DNA of 32,597 nt from the IMG/VR virus record IMGVR_UViG_3300036804_000056, positions 1 through 32,597 of that record; one strand, written 5' to 3'. Position numbers and translations under genes: made by a program. Numbering within the stretch: position 1 is the first letter of the stretch; every line of letters starts with the position of its first letter. This DNA is from a virus. Below the pieces are notes generated by a model that saw nothing but the letters and a program-made list of their open reading frames with translations, ran no database searches and was not told the origin of the DNA. Positions 22,493 through 29,478 of this stretch are shown piece by piece.

Positions 22493-23283
22493 TGCCTGAC
22501 GACTTCGATCCCGACGCCTACCTTTCCGGCAAAAAGGGCGACAAGGGCGGCGACTTCGATCCCGACGCATGGCTGGCCGGCCGGAAGAAACCCGACTCGA
22601 GCGATCCGTTCGCCGAGGCGCGGGAGTCGGACAAGGGGCTCCTAACCGGCGTCGGCAAGGGGCTCGTTGGCGATGTCGTGGGCTTGGGCCAGGTCGCCGA
22701 GCGCGGCGTCGATTACTTGCGCCCCGGCACGTCGGCCGCCGTTAAGAGCGGGCTCGACGCCGTTGTGCCGGGAACCTCGAGCGGCTTGCACGCGACGAAA
22801 GAGTGGGCGACCGCGCCAAGCTCGAGCGTGTCGGAAGGCGTGGGCAACGTCATCGGCGGCTCTCTCCCGTTCGCCTTCGCCGGGCCGGCCGGGCTCGCGG
22901 GCCGGGCAGGCTTGGGCGCGCTCGCTGGCGCAGCGCAACCGACGCAAAGCGGCTCAATGGGGAGTCATCTCGTCAACGCAATCGCAGGCGGCGTGAGCGC
23001 GGGCGTGTTGTCGCCCGCCGTCGCCGAGCGGGCCACCCGACTCGCGCAAGGTCTTGGCGAGGTGGCGGCGATTGAGTTTATCGCCCGCCATCTCGGCGTT
23101 CCGCCATTCTTGGCCGCGACGGCGCTTGGCGTGGGCGAAGTTTACCGGATACGGCAGGGGCCGACTGGACTCAGCCGCCTCGCCGGGCAAGGAATGGCGA
23201 AAGTGCCGCCGCAAGCCGCCAGCGTCGCCGGCGCGTCGGCTGGCCAGGCGGCGAGCGCAGCGGAGCAAAACGTTGGCCAGTAA
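22492..23283 (+). CDS. Gly/Ala-rich virion protein with FDPDAxLxGxK repeat (263 aa)
   Basis: ATG 22492 overlaps the upstream stop. The start carries two copies of DFDPDA(Y/W)L(S/A)G(K/R)K (residues 4-14 and 21-31), coded by a 17-base direct repeat (22501-22517 and 22552-22568). The rest is Gly/Ala/Val-rich with hydrophobic helices (NVIGGSLPFAFAGPAGLAG) that could insert in a membrane. The FDPDA-type start is familiar from phage internal proteins. A role in genome ejection is inferred. Confidence 0.65.
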   Translation: MPDDFDPDAYLSGKKGDKGGDFDPDAWLAGRKKPDSSDPFAEARESDKGLLTGVGKGLVGDVVGLGQVAERGVDYLRPGTSAAVKSGLDAVVPGTSSGLHATKEWATAPSSSVSEGVGNVIGGSLPFAFAGPAGLAGRAGLGALAGAAQPTQSGSMGSHLVNAIAGGVSAGVLSPAVAERATRLAQGLGEVAAIEFIARHLGVPPFLAATALGVGEVYRIRQGPTGLSRLAGQGMAKVPPQAASVAGASAGQAASAAEQNVGQ

Positions 23284-23656
23284 ACCGAAGCTCGTTTCAA
23301 TCGAGGGCGGCGAGTCGCAGCGCGATCCCCTCGACGTCAACAATCGGCTCTACAAGCAAATCGCCCGGCTCCTCGATCAACTCGAGAAGCAAGACCTTCT
23401 CGACGAAAACGGCGTGACGATTCCGCAGCGGATCAACGCGCTCATCGCCGTTGGCCGAATCCAAATCATGTTCGCCAACTTGAGAAAGGCCCAAAATGTC
23501 GAGTCAGGAGCCACAGGGAGCGCCGTCCGCAAGTACGCCTCCGCGTTCTCGCGCGCCAATGCAACTCGTCGGGGAGCGATCAATACCAGAGCCGATGACT
23601 CTTTCGCAGATGGTTTCGGGGGCGACGACGGCGGCGACGGCGACGACGCAGCCTAA
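23273..23656 (+). CDS. Virion-block protein of unknown function (127 aa)
   Basis: TTG 23273 lies 7 bases after GGAG (23262-23265), inside the end of the previous gene. The body is helical (NNRLYKQIARLLDQLEKQDLL; IPQRINALIAVGRIQIMFANL), with an acidic Gly/Asp tail. The last 161 bases overlap the next gene in a different frame. It may be a small terminase-like or assembly protein; none is certain. Start codon choice rests on the ribosome binding site. Confidence 0.6.
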   Translation: MASKPKLVSIEGGESQRDPLDVNNRLYKQIARLLDQLEKQDLLDENGVTIPQRINALIAVGRIQIMFANLRKAQNVESGATGSAVRKYASAFSRANATRRGAINTRADDSFADGFGGDDGGDGDDAA

Positions 23657-23897
23657 GCCTGTTTCACGTGAAACAGAGTACGTTCACCGGGCGGCGTGGA
23701 AGGCCGGAGTGCTAGGAGCGTTCAACGTCCTCGCGATCATCCTCGCGATCCGGTTCACGCTCCTCGTCGCGGTCATCGGCGCGATCACGCTCACGGTCAT
23801 CGCGATCCGCGAACCGGACCCTTGGCGTTTGGGGGCGCTGGCGATCTACTCGCTTATTGTGGTTTTGCCGACCGTCTGGCTTGCTTCCAGAAAATGA
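23496..23897 (+). CDS. Membrane protein, possible holin (133 aa)
   Basis: ATG 23496 follows a GAGAAAGG site. Residues 1-65 are polar and Pro/Ser/Thr-rich; then come hydrophobic segments at about 70-104 (AGVLGAFNVLAIILAIRFTL and the following stretch) and 112-130 (LGALAIYSLIVVLPTVWLA), ending SRK. The topology would fit a holin or envelope protein. The segment PVSRETE is encoded by a perfect parS palindrome. It is the last rightward virion gene; the next gene converges from the right with 2 bases between. Confidence 0.65.
   Translation: MSSQEPQGAPSASTPPRSRAPMQLVGERSIPEPMTLSQMVSGATTAATATTQPKPVSRETEYVHRAAWKAGVLGAFNVLAIILAIRFTLLVAVIGAITLTVIAIREPDPWRLGALAIYSLIVVLPTVWLASRK
23660..23675. promoter_or_regulatory. 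parS: Perfect parS (ParB-binding) site
   Basis: TGTTTCACGTGAAACA at 23660-23675 is identical to the consensus chromosomal parS, a 16-bp palindrome bound by ParB, which then slides as a CTP clamp. It lies within the membrane-protein gene. No parA or parB gene is visible in the window, so host ParB would be the binder. By composition, a perfect match in 33 kb by chance is very unlikely. Confidence 0.9.
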
Positions 23898-23899
23898 TC

Positions 23900-24418
23900 T
23901 CATGACCTTTGCCTTTCCCGTACCAATAGCAAAAGCTCTTTGACCGGATGCATGGGCGGGATGGCTCGAGGAACCTTGTAGTTCGGCGGTTGATCCCGGT
24001 AGGGGTGAAGCCACTCGGCGCGCACCTCACGCCCCCATATCCATCCAATCGGATGCCAGGCTGGATGAAACGCGCCATCCATCAACAGATAGGCGTGCTC
24101 CGGTTTCAGCCTTTCCTTTTTGATGAAAATGCGGTCATCGGGCCGCGCGACGCCCTTCACCTCGACAAAGCCGGCGATGTCGCCATTGCCGACATAGCTT
24201 TCCGAGTACGGCGTCCAGGGAAGCTCGAATAGGAGGTGTGCCGCCGCTTCCGCCCGAGTCCCGATTATCTCGAGGAACAGCCACAGCATCTCGGTTTGAT
24301 CGGCGCTCGGGCGGAATTGCTCTTTGTGACCGCGCAGCGCGAAAGCGCGGCGCAAGACCGCCGCCCGCACCGCTTCGTCGTCAACGTCTTGGTTGAGGAG
24401 GATCATTGGCGCAGCCAT
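23900..24418 (-). CDS. Possible PD-(D/E)XK-like nuclease protein (172 aa)
   Basis: Last gene of the leftward block. ATG 24418 (MAAPMILLNQDV) overlaps the preceding gene. Residues 77-110 (GNGDIAGFVEVKGVARPDDRIFIKKERLKPEHAYLLM) have a D..EVK pattern followed by basic residues and a hydrophobic strand, as in some restriction-like endonuclease folds. Other parts are not typical. Nuclease assignment is tentative; it may process recombination or packaging intermediates. Confidence 0.5.
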   Translation of the reverse strand: MAAPMILLNQDVDDEAVRAAVLRRAFALRGHKEQFRPSADQTEMLWLFLEIIGTRAEAAAHLLFELPWTPYSESYVGNGDIAGFVEVKGVARPDDRIFIKKERLKPEHAYLLMDGAFHPAWHPIGWIWGREVRAEWLHPYRDQPPNYKVPRAIPPMHPVKELLLLVRERQRS

Positions 24419-24690
24419 TCAGCCATCCTCGCAACCTGGCGGGCTTGCGTCGCCTTCGCCGCGACCGTCGCCGGCGTGTCCATAAGGCGCACCTCGCCGT
24501 CACAAAGCTCGAGGCTCTTGCCGAAGATCGCGGCGACGCGAACGAAAAGCTCGAGGTGCGGCTCTTTTGTCGTGCCGTCGAGCCACAGTTTGATCGTGCG
24601 ATGGTTACACCGGACTCGCGCGGCGATGCGATGGTGGCTCATGCCAGAGCGGACAATGAGACGCTTCAATTCGGTAAACACGGCGCTCAC
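24403..24690 (-). CDS. Helix-turn-helix protein (95 aa)
   Basis: Residues about 16-40 (GMSHHRIAARVRCNHRTIKLWL) form a clear helix-turn-helix, followed by a helix-rich end. It is probably a transcription regulator of the leftward block or of lysis-lysogeny type decisions, though no other lysogeny gene is seen. Its start lies in the overlap with the gene to its right. Confidence 0.65.
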   Translation of the reverse strand: MSAVFTELKRLIVRSGMSHHRIAARVRCNHRTIKLWLDGTTKEPHLELFVRVAAIFGKSLELCDGEVRLMDTPATVAAKATQARQVARMAEWLRQ

Positions 24691-24905
24691 TGTTTCGGCC
24701 CTCTCTCGAGCATCCTCGCGTGCGCCGCCTTCAAACCTTCAAACACCTCCATCCATTGCTCGAATTTGTAGGCCGCGCAGGCGATGCACTTGTCATCTCC
24801 GTCGTGCAGCGTGAGAATGTAGCAACCGTCGCTCGGGCTCCACGCCCAATTCGTGTAATGCGCGTGGTCGGTTCTCGAGGCGTCAATCAGTCCGGGGGCT
24901 TTCAT
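24687..24905 (-). CDS. Small protein of unknown function (72 aa)
   Basis: ATG 24905 overlaps the gene to its right by 4 bases. The protein has a Trp/Tyr-rich strand region (YTNWAWSPSDGCYILTLHDG), a DDKCIACAAY cysteine pair and a C-terminal helix (FEQWMEVFEGLKAAHARML). The cysteines could bind zinc or iron, but only three are present. No family recognised. Confidence 0.6.
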   Translation of the reverse strand: MKAPGLIDASRTDHAHYTNWAWSPSDGCYILTLHDGDDKCIACAAYKFEQWMEVFEGLKAAHARMLERGPKQ

Positions 24906-25153
24906 CGTTCGCCTTTCATCGCTGCGCGGATCGCGGATATTGCGCCAAGCTCAAGCCCGTTGACGAAGCTCTCAATCGTCTCCGGTGTGGTATCGACCTG
25001 CGTCCGATGCGCGAGCGCGTAGGCGTAGCAGGCGTCGCGCAGAGACGGCGGACGCTTGGCGCTCGCCGCCTCCGGCCCGGTGCGCAGCATGGCGTCGCGC
25101 AGCCGGAACCATGTCTGCAAAACCTCGTTTTCGTCGTCATAGACAGCCTTCAT
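24902..25153 (-). CDS. Small helical protein (83 aa)
   Basis: ATG 25153 is chosen because it overlaps the preceding stop (ATGA) and gives a compact helical product starting MKAVYDDENEVLQTWFRL. Two more helices follow (LRDACYAYALAHRTQ; TIESFVNGLELGAISAIRAA). It reads as ordinary coding sequence. Role unknown. Confidence 0.6.
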   Translation of the reverse strand: MKAVYDDENEVLQTWFRLRDAMLRTGPEAASAKRPPSLRDACYAYALAHRTQVDTTPETIESFVNGLELGAISAIRAAMKGER

Positions 25154-25557
25154 TTCGTTGCTCCCAACAAAGGTTGATCCTTCCGTTTTTCGTAGGACAG
25201 GCGCACAGACTCGCGCGCCGCCTCCCACACCGTCTTGTTCGTCTCCGGCATCACAATGTCGGCGAAAAACGCCTCCTCGAATGTGACGACTTTCGCGTCC
25301 ACGGCGACGAGCTTGGCCTTCACCATGAGCAACAGCACGCGCCATTTTCCCCGCGCTTGTTGAGCGTTGGCGGGAACCTCCACAGTGAGGCGAATATGCC
25401 TATCGTGGCAGATGAACTCGACGCGCGCCCTGCCCGCGCCGTTGGCTTCGGCCTGCCACGCGCTGGCGAATCCCTTCGCCCCGTACTTACGCACAAGTTG
25501 CTCAATCTCGAGCCGCGTCCGGTCGGCCGGGACGCTAGTCTTTTGGGCGTAGGGCAT
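25150..25557 (-). CDS. Unknown protein with alternating strands (135 aa)
   Basis: ATG 25557 (MPYAQKTSVPADRTRLEIEQ) fits the overlap with the gene to its right. The product has an N-terminal helix with KYGAKGFASAWQAE, then strands (RVEFICHDRHIRLTVEVP; KWRVLLLMVKAKLVAVDA) and a helical C-terminal end ending LLGATK. It resembles small phage proteins encoded beside recombination genes. No motif certain enough to assign an activity. Confidence 0.65.
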   Translation of the reverse strand: MPYAQKTSVPADRTRLEIEQLVRKYGAKGFASAWQAEANGAGRARVEFICHDRHIRLTVEVPANAQQARGKWRVLLLMVKAKLVAVDAKVVTFEEAFFADIVMPETNKTVWEAARESVRLSYEKRKDQPLLGATK

Positions 25558-25666
25558 CGTCGCGCTCCATCCATTCCTTGAGCCGAATCGCCGGATCGAA
25601 GCGGGGCGGCAGACACACGCAAATGATCGCGATGACGCCGAGCGCGATCCCAAGCCAATCAGGCAT
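25535..25666 (-). CDS. Small single-span membrane protein (43 aa)
   Basis: ATG 25666 overlaps the end of the zinc-ribbon gene to its right, and the gene ends 23 bases into the next one. The product has one membrane segment (IALGVIAIICVCLP, residues 7-20) and a charged C-terminal half (RLKEWMERDDALRPKD). The coupled overlaps on both sides support it. It could be an accessory lysis or membrane protein. Confidence 0.6.
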   Translation of the reverse strand: MPDWLGIALGVIAIICVCLPPRFDPAIRLKEWMERDDALRPKD

Positions 25667-25844
25667 CGTCGGACTCCGGGATTTCGACGTCGAGGAGAAC
25701 GCGCATCGCCTTCTCCTTGTCAGGCGGCAGCTTCAACAAGCGAATCATGTCGCACGTCGCACAGCGTGTCTCGTTGGGTCCGCCGCCGAAGCTAAAGACA
25801 TGCGCCTTGCAATCGGCGCAGATGAACTCATGTGGTATAACCAT
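25659..25844 (-). CDS. Zinc-ribbon protein (61 aa)
   Basis: ATG 25844 overlaps the exonuclease gene by 17 bases. Residues 9-12 (CADC) and 28-31 (CATC) form a four-cysteine zinc ribbon, followed by a helix and an acidic tail. Small zinc ribbons like this often accompany phage recombination genes; function is not known. Confidence 0.7.
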   Translation of the reverse strand: MVIPHEFICADCKAHVFSFGGGPNETRCATCDMIRLLKLPPDKEKAMRVLLDVEIPESDDA

Positions 25845-26550
25845 CCTCACCCCCTGGAACGATGACTTGAATCGGCGCGTCGCCAGGATCGCCGTAGGCG
25901 ACGTCCATCGGCCGCTCGACGCGGCTCGCGACCGCGTAAGCGCCCATGTCGCGAGCGATGATGGTGGCGCGCTCGAGTTGATAATTGAACTGCCCAAGGA
26001 TGTCGCGCAGCGTCGCCATGTAGGCCGGATCTGGCAACGCGACGCGATGGAACGCGGGCATCTGCGGATGCCACGAGTAGAAGTGCACGGCGTCAAACTC
26101 GCCGACGAGAAGGTGGCCCTGCACTTGCGGCCGATACTCGAGCCCCGGCCCGTCGAGCATGTAGCCGATCTGCGTCCATGGCGCGGGACACTTCACCTCA
26201 ATGCTCTCTTTGTGGCTCTTGAACAGCCGGTCAGGCGACGCGCCGAGCATCCCGTCGTCAGTCGTGACGAAGCCGCCAGGCTCGAGCACGATCTGATTCG
26301 TGTTTTGGAACTGCGCGACGGCGTATTGCTCGCGTTCCTTGCCGCGCTCGACGTGGGCGATGTAGCCGATTTGATCGTCCATCGACTCGCGCAGCAAGCG
26401 CTCGGCGACAAGCCTGTAGAGATATTTGCGCGCTTGTTCGGACGCCTTGCCGCCCGGCGTCAGAATCTTGTGGAACATGCTCGACGTCGGAATGCCCAAT
26501 CTCGCATTGTACCAGGCGACCGAACCTTGCTCGAGCTTGTAGAATTTCAT
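25828..26550 (-). CDS. YqaJ-type viral recombinase exonuclease
   Basis: A 240-residue enzyme of the lambda-exonuclease/YqaJ superfamily. ATG 26550 follows GGAGGG closely and gives MKFYKLEQGSVAWYNARLG, a typical start. Motifs visible are QGSVAWYNARLGIPTSS, GKEREQYA (metal-site Glu near 72-74), GASPDRLF with Asp107 and IEVKCP with Glu118/Lys120. It should degrade one strand of duplex DNA 5' to 3' so that the ERF protein two genes upstream can anneal homologous strands. Length is normal. Confidence 0.88.
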   Translation of the reverse strand: MKFYKLEQGSVAWYNARLGIPTSSMFHKILTPGGKASEQARKYLYRLVAERLLRESMDDQIGYIAHVERGKEREQYAVAQFQNTNQIVLEPGGFVTTDDGMLGASPDRLFKSHKESIEVKCPAPWTQIGYMLDGPGLEYRPQVQGHLLVGEFDAVHFYSWHPQMPAFHRVALPDPAYMATLRDILGQFNYQLERATIIARDMGAYAVASRVERPMDVAYGDPGDAPIQVIVPGGEDGYTT

Positions 26551-26560
26551 CCAACCCTCC

Positions 26561-26779
26561 TCACTCGACCGGCTCAAAGTTGGCGGCGAAATAGTCGGCG
26601 GCGATCAGCCACTTGTCGTCATGGTTCGTCGGATTGCGGGCGATCATGTCGCCCTCTTTCGGCGAGCCAGCGTCCTTGTCGGCGGCGCTGACGCTCACCC
26701 GGTTCATGTCGAAGCCCGGCTCCCACACCGCGATTTCAGCAATCGCCTTGCGTCGGTATTGCTTGAACTCCATGGTCAT
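26561..26779 (-). CDS. Small protein between exonuclease and ERF (72 aa)
   Basis: ATG 26779 overlaps the ERF stop by 4 bases, with GGAGG upstream. The product begins MTMEFKQYRRKAIAEIAVWE and contains PKEGDMIARNPTNHDDKWLIAADYFAANF, which resembles the family of short proteins with a PKxGDxIAxNP core found next to phage recombination genes. The role is unknown. Confidence 0.7.
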   Translation of the reverse strand: MTMEFKQYRRKAIAEIAVWEPGFDMNRVSVSAADKDAGSPKEGDMIARNPTNHDDKWLIAADYFAANFEPVE

Positions 26780-27519
26780 TTTTTCGCCTCCGCCGCTTTG
26801 ATCCGCGCCTCGCGATCCTTGAGTGCGAGCACAAGGCGCGGATAGTCGCGCTCGCGGATTTCGCCAAGCGACTCGACGTTGGTCAGCATCATCTTGAGGA
26901 AATGCCCGACGTCGGTCTTGGTCGCCTTTATCAGCCGCTCAAGCTCGCGGACCTTGGGCGCTTCGATCATCAAGTCTTGCGCGCCGCGCCCGTCGTTGTC
27001 GTGACCCTTGCGGACCACGTTGCAGAGATCGTCGGTGATGTAGCGCTTGCAATATTGGCGGCTCGATCCGCGCGCCTGTAGCGCGTTCCTGCCCGGCCCC
27101 GTGTCGGGCGGCATGGCGTAGCTCGAGCTTTGAGCCCACCCGTGGCCGGCGAGCGTCCCCGTGACGCGAATCAGGTCTTTGTCGTCTTGCGAGGTAAACT
27201 GAATCGAGAAGCCGTGCTTGGCGAGAAGCGGGCGCAGAACTTTGTACATCGCTTCGTAAGTCGTGAACGGCAGGCGGCCCTTCGACACACCGTCTTTGAC
27301 AAGCTCGATTGTCCCGTCGCGCTCGACTTCGGGAAGCTCGGCTTGGAACGCGGCGAACGCCTCCTGATAGGCTTCGCGCGCTTGGTCGGCCAACACCTCG
27401 CGGCGCAACTGGCCAAGCGCTATGAGCTTGTCGGCGGGGATGTCGGGATTCGTCATCGCCTCCATCAAGAACTTGCCGAATGTCTCGGCTGGCCTGACTG
27501 GCGTGATCTCTTTCGCCAT
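26776..27519 (-). CDS. erf: ERF-family single-strand annealing protein
   Basis: A 247-residue protein. ATG 27519 lies 7 bases after GGAGG; a GTG one codon upstream is also possible. The ERF core is clear: AYQEAFAAFQAELPEV, FTTYEAMYKVLRPLLAKHGF, VTGTLAGHGWAQSSSY and GSSRQYCKRYITDDLCNVV. ERF proteins anneal complementary single strands and, with a 5'-3' exonuclease, circularise or concatenate phage DNA without RecA. Pairing with YqaJ is usual. Confidence 0.9.
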   Translation of the reverse strand: MAKEITPVRPAETFGKFLMEAMTNPDIPADKLIALGQLRREVLADQAREAYQEAFAAFQAELPEVERDGTIELVKDGVSKGRLPFTTYEAMYKVLRPLLAKHGFSIQFTSQDDKDLIRVTGTLAGHGWAQSSSYAMPPDTGPGRNALQARGSSRQYCKRYITDDLCNVVRKGHDNDGRGAQDLMIEAPKVRELERLIKATKTDVGHFLKMMLTNVESLGEIRERDYPRLVLALKDREARIKAAEAKK

Positions 27520-27881
27520 CACCTCACCTCCGCAGTGAGCGCCGCAGCGCGCGACAAGAGGATGGCGCTCGCGTCAAGCGCCGCGACGTTGCGCGCCAGG
27601 CGTTCGCGCAGCACTTCGATTTCGGGCGGCTCGATTGGAACCGGCTTCGCCTTGGGCAGCGCAACCGCGATCCGCTTGTGGCGCGGCAACGTGCGCACGT
27701 AGCCTTGCGCGAGCTTGGAATGAATGCTCACGCATCGGCCCATGCTCACCCGCAAAATCTCACCGTGCGGGCAGCGCGCCGCGTGCGCGGGCCGCGCCAC
27801 AACGAGGACGATGGCGCAAAGCACCGTCAGGCCGAACCAAAGGGCGAACATGCGCCACGCCCAAAGCGGATATTTCCTCAT
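27519..27881 (-). CDS. Exported or membrane-anchored basic protein (120 aa)
   Basis: First gene of the leftward block. ATG 27881 (MRKYPLWAWRMF) is preferred because GGTGG lies before it; ATG 27893 is another option. Residues about 11-30 (MFALWFGLTVLCAIVLVVA) form a signal peptide or membrane anchor with PAHAA after it. The mature part has two cysteines and a basic region, then a helical C-terminal end. Function unknown; a periplasmic or envelope role is likely. Confidence 0.65.
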   Translation of the reverse strand: MRKYPLWAWRMFALWFGLTVLCAIVLVVARPAHAARCPHGEILRVSMGRCVSIHSKLAQGYVRTLPRHKRIAVALPKAKPVPIEPPEIEVLRERLARNVAALDASAILLSRAAALTAEVR

Positions 27882-27932
27882 TGCCACCACCATATGTTAA
27901 GTTGTAGGCTTTAGTAAGGGATAAAAGCGAAC

Positions 27933-28433
27933 ATGGCAAACGATCTCGACCAGATAAAGCGGCTACTCAGCGAACTCGCCGCGCTTGTCCCCAACATTCA
28001 CCTCAAGCGGCTTATTTTTCACCTCCGCGAGCGCATCCTGACGCCGATGACAGTGATCCTCGAGTTAGTCCCCGGCGACACGAAGCGCGACAAGGCGAAA
28101 GCCATCGGCGTCTCGCGCACGTGCTACTGGCAATGGCAAGTCGAGGAGTCGCGGCCAACCGCCGAGCACGCCCGCAAAATTTCCAGGCTCACCGGAATCC
28201 CGGCGAGCGTCATCACAGCCACAAACTTCGAGGAGCACATAAATGACGTTGGAACAAAGGTGCGTGCGGCTAATCCAAGAGTGGCGGCGGATGGCGAAGG
28301 CGTACCGGCTCGCGCAGGACGAAAGCGCGGCGCAGTCCAACGAGTGGCGACTCAACGCCGCGAGCGCGGAGGGTTACGAAAGGTGCGTAAACGAGTTGGT
28401 CAAAGCGGTGCAAGCGAGGAGCGAATCAACTGA
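27933..28433 (+). CDS. Helix-turn-helix protein, paralogue of 29479-30183 C-terminal part (166 aa)
   Basis: ATG 27933 starts the rightward block, with 39 bases separating it from the divergent gene. Residues about 50-92 (AKAIGVSRTCYWQWQVEESR; HARKISRLTGIPASVI) form a helix-turn-helix domain nearly matching one in the later gene. After residue 103 the sequence becomes Arg-rich and overlaps the next gene for 191 bases, so the natural end may be earlier in relatives. Probably a regulator of the divergent promoters. Confidence 0.65.
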   Translation: MANDLDQIKRLLSELAALVPNIHLKRLIFHLRERILTPMTVILELVPGDTKRDKAKAIGVSRTCYWQWQVEESRPTAEHARKISRLTGIPASVITATNFEEHINDVGTKVRAANPRVAADGEGVPARAGRKRGAVQRVATQRRERGGLRKVRKRVGQSGASEERIN

Positions 28434-28482
28434 CAAGGGAGTGAGAGATGACCCCGGCAGAATGGCGAGCGGCGCTGGTTAA
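28243..28482 (+). CDS. Small helical protein (79 aa)
   Basis: ATG 28243 follows GAGGAG (28230-28235) and starts MTLEQRCVRLIQEWRRMAKA, a clean helical protein with coiled segments up to LVKAVQARS. The end reads into the endolysin gene (35-base overlap). Its coding frame looks more natural than the overlapping Arg-rich tail of the HTH gene. Unknown function. Confidence 0.65.
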   Translation: MTLEQRCVRLIQEWRRMAKAYRLAQDESAAQSNEWRLNAASAEGYERCVNELVKAVQARSESTDKGVRDDPGRMASGAG

Positions 28483-28978
28483 GATCGCGCCTCGAGGCAA
28501 GCCTTGGATACTCGACGGGCTCGCGGACGCGATGCCTCAGATGGTGGACCGCTTCGACATCAACACAGCGGTCCGCCAACAGCATTTCCTCGCGCAACTG
28601 GCGCATGAGAGCGACCATTTCCAGACTACGCGCGAGTACGCCAGCGGCAAGGCTTACGAGGGCCGCAAGGATTTGGGCAACACCCAACGCGGCGACGGCG
28701 TTCGCTATCGCGGGCGCGGGCTCATTCAACTCACCGGCCGGGCGAACTACGCCGCCGCGTCCAAGGCGCTCAATCAACCGTTCGTCGATGACCCCGACTT
28801 GGTTGAGAAATTCCCGGCCGCCGCCATCGTGAGCGGATGGTTTTGGGCGACGCACGGCTTGAATGAACTCGCCGACAAAGACGACATTCGGGCCGTCACC
28901 AAGCGGGTGAACGGCGGCCTGAATGGCCTTCCGAGCCGCCAGGCTCACCTCACCATCGCTAGGACGGCAATCGCATGA
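28448..28978 (+). CDS. Endolysin, glycoside hydrolase family 19
   Basis: A 176-residue GH19 enzyme that cuts the glycan backbone of peptidoglycan at lysis. ATG 28448 follows GGGAG. Characteristic segments are FLAQLAHESDHFQTTREY with catalytic Glu54 and a second acid Glu63, then GDGVRYRGRGLIQLTGRANY and a C-terminal TKRVNGGLNGLPSRQ. No signal peptide is seen, so it needs a holin. Candidates are the membrane proteins at 23496-23897, 8716-8904 or 30709-30798. Confidence 0.9.
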   Translation: MTPAEWRAALVKIAPRGKPWILDGLADAMPQMVDRFDINTAVRQQHFLAQLAHESDHFQTTREYASGKAYEGRKDLGNTQRGDGVRYRGRGLIQLTGRANYAAASKALNQPFVDDPDLVEKFPAAAIVSGWFWATHGLNELADKDDIRAVTKRVNGGLNGLPSRQAHLTIARTAIA

Positions 28979-29382
28979 GAAAGCAAATCGATCCCCGCCT
29001 CGAGGCGGGGCGGATACGCGACGACGGGCAGTGGGGCTCTGACCCGTGGGACGGGTTTAATGGCGCGTTCGTCATCGAAGGCCCCGCGCCCATGTGGATG
29101 CGCTTGCGGATCGTTGCATCCGACGGGACTGACCCCACTGCGCAAGGGTGGGAGCACGTGAGCGTCAGCACGCAAAACCGCTGTCCGAACTGGCCGGAAA
29201 TGTGCTTCGTCAAAGACCTGTTTTGGAGCGAGGAGGAGGCGGTTGTCCAATTCCATCCGCCCAAGTCTCAGTATGTGAGCTATCACCCGTTCACGCTGCA
29301 CCTATGGCGCAATCCGCGCGTCGCCTTGGAATTGCCGCCGACCATCCTTGTCGGCCCGCTCGGAATCGAGCGCGTCGCATAG
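28975..29382 (+). CDS. DUF7694-type phage protein (135 aa)
   Basis: ATG 28975 overlaps the endolysin stop (ATGA). The region GWEHVSVSTQNRCPNWPEMC and FVKDLFWSEEEAVVQFHPP, then SYHPFTLHLWRNP, matches a widespread phage domain of unknown function (DUF7694). The family is found across many tailed phages, often near lysis or regulation genes. No activity is known to me. Confidence 0.75.
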   Translation: MRKQIDPRLEAGRIRDDGQWGSDPWDGFNGAFVIEGPAPMWMRLRIVASDGTDPTAQGWEHVSVSTQNRCPNWPEMCFVKDLFWSEEEAVVQFHPPKSQYVSYHPFTLHLWRNPRVALELPPTILVGPLGIERVA

Positions 29383-29406
29383 GATACGATGTGCGAATGT
29401 ATCTGA

Positions 29407-29450
29407 TTGTGTAGTATAAGTCGGTTGACATATTATGGTCCATGATGTAC
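29407..29450 (+). promoter_or_regulatory. Promoter-like A/T-rich region before the second HTH gene
   Basis: The 96-base gap 29383-29478 is the most A/T-rich non-coding stretch of the right half. It has TTGACA at 29425-29430 and TATTAT at 29431-29436, with a weak -35 TTGTGT at 29407-29412 giving an 18-base spacing to TATTAT. Either element could serve a promoter for 29479-30798; neither full pairing is ideal. AGGAG near 29470 serves the next gene. Confidence 0.4.
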
Positions 29451-29478
29451 GCCGTGGCGGATAACACAGGAGTATGTC

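Noticed and set aside
21341-22570. Minus-strand open frame of 409 codons
   Set aside because: Antisense to a well-supported large virion gene, and shows only composition-driven sequence.
27870-27932. Promoter candidates in the divergent gap (TATGTTAAG at 27893, matching the end promoters' -10)
   Set aside because: No acceptable -35 element at the right distance in either direction; the likeness to the end promoter may be chance.
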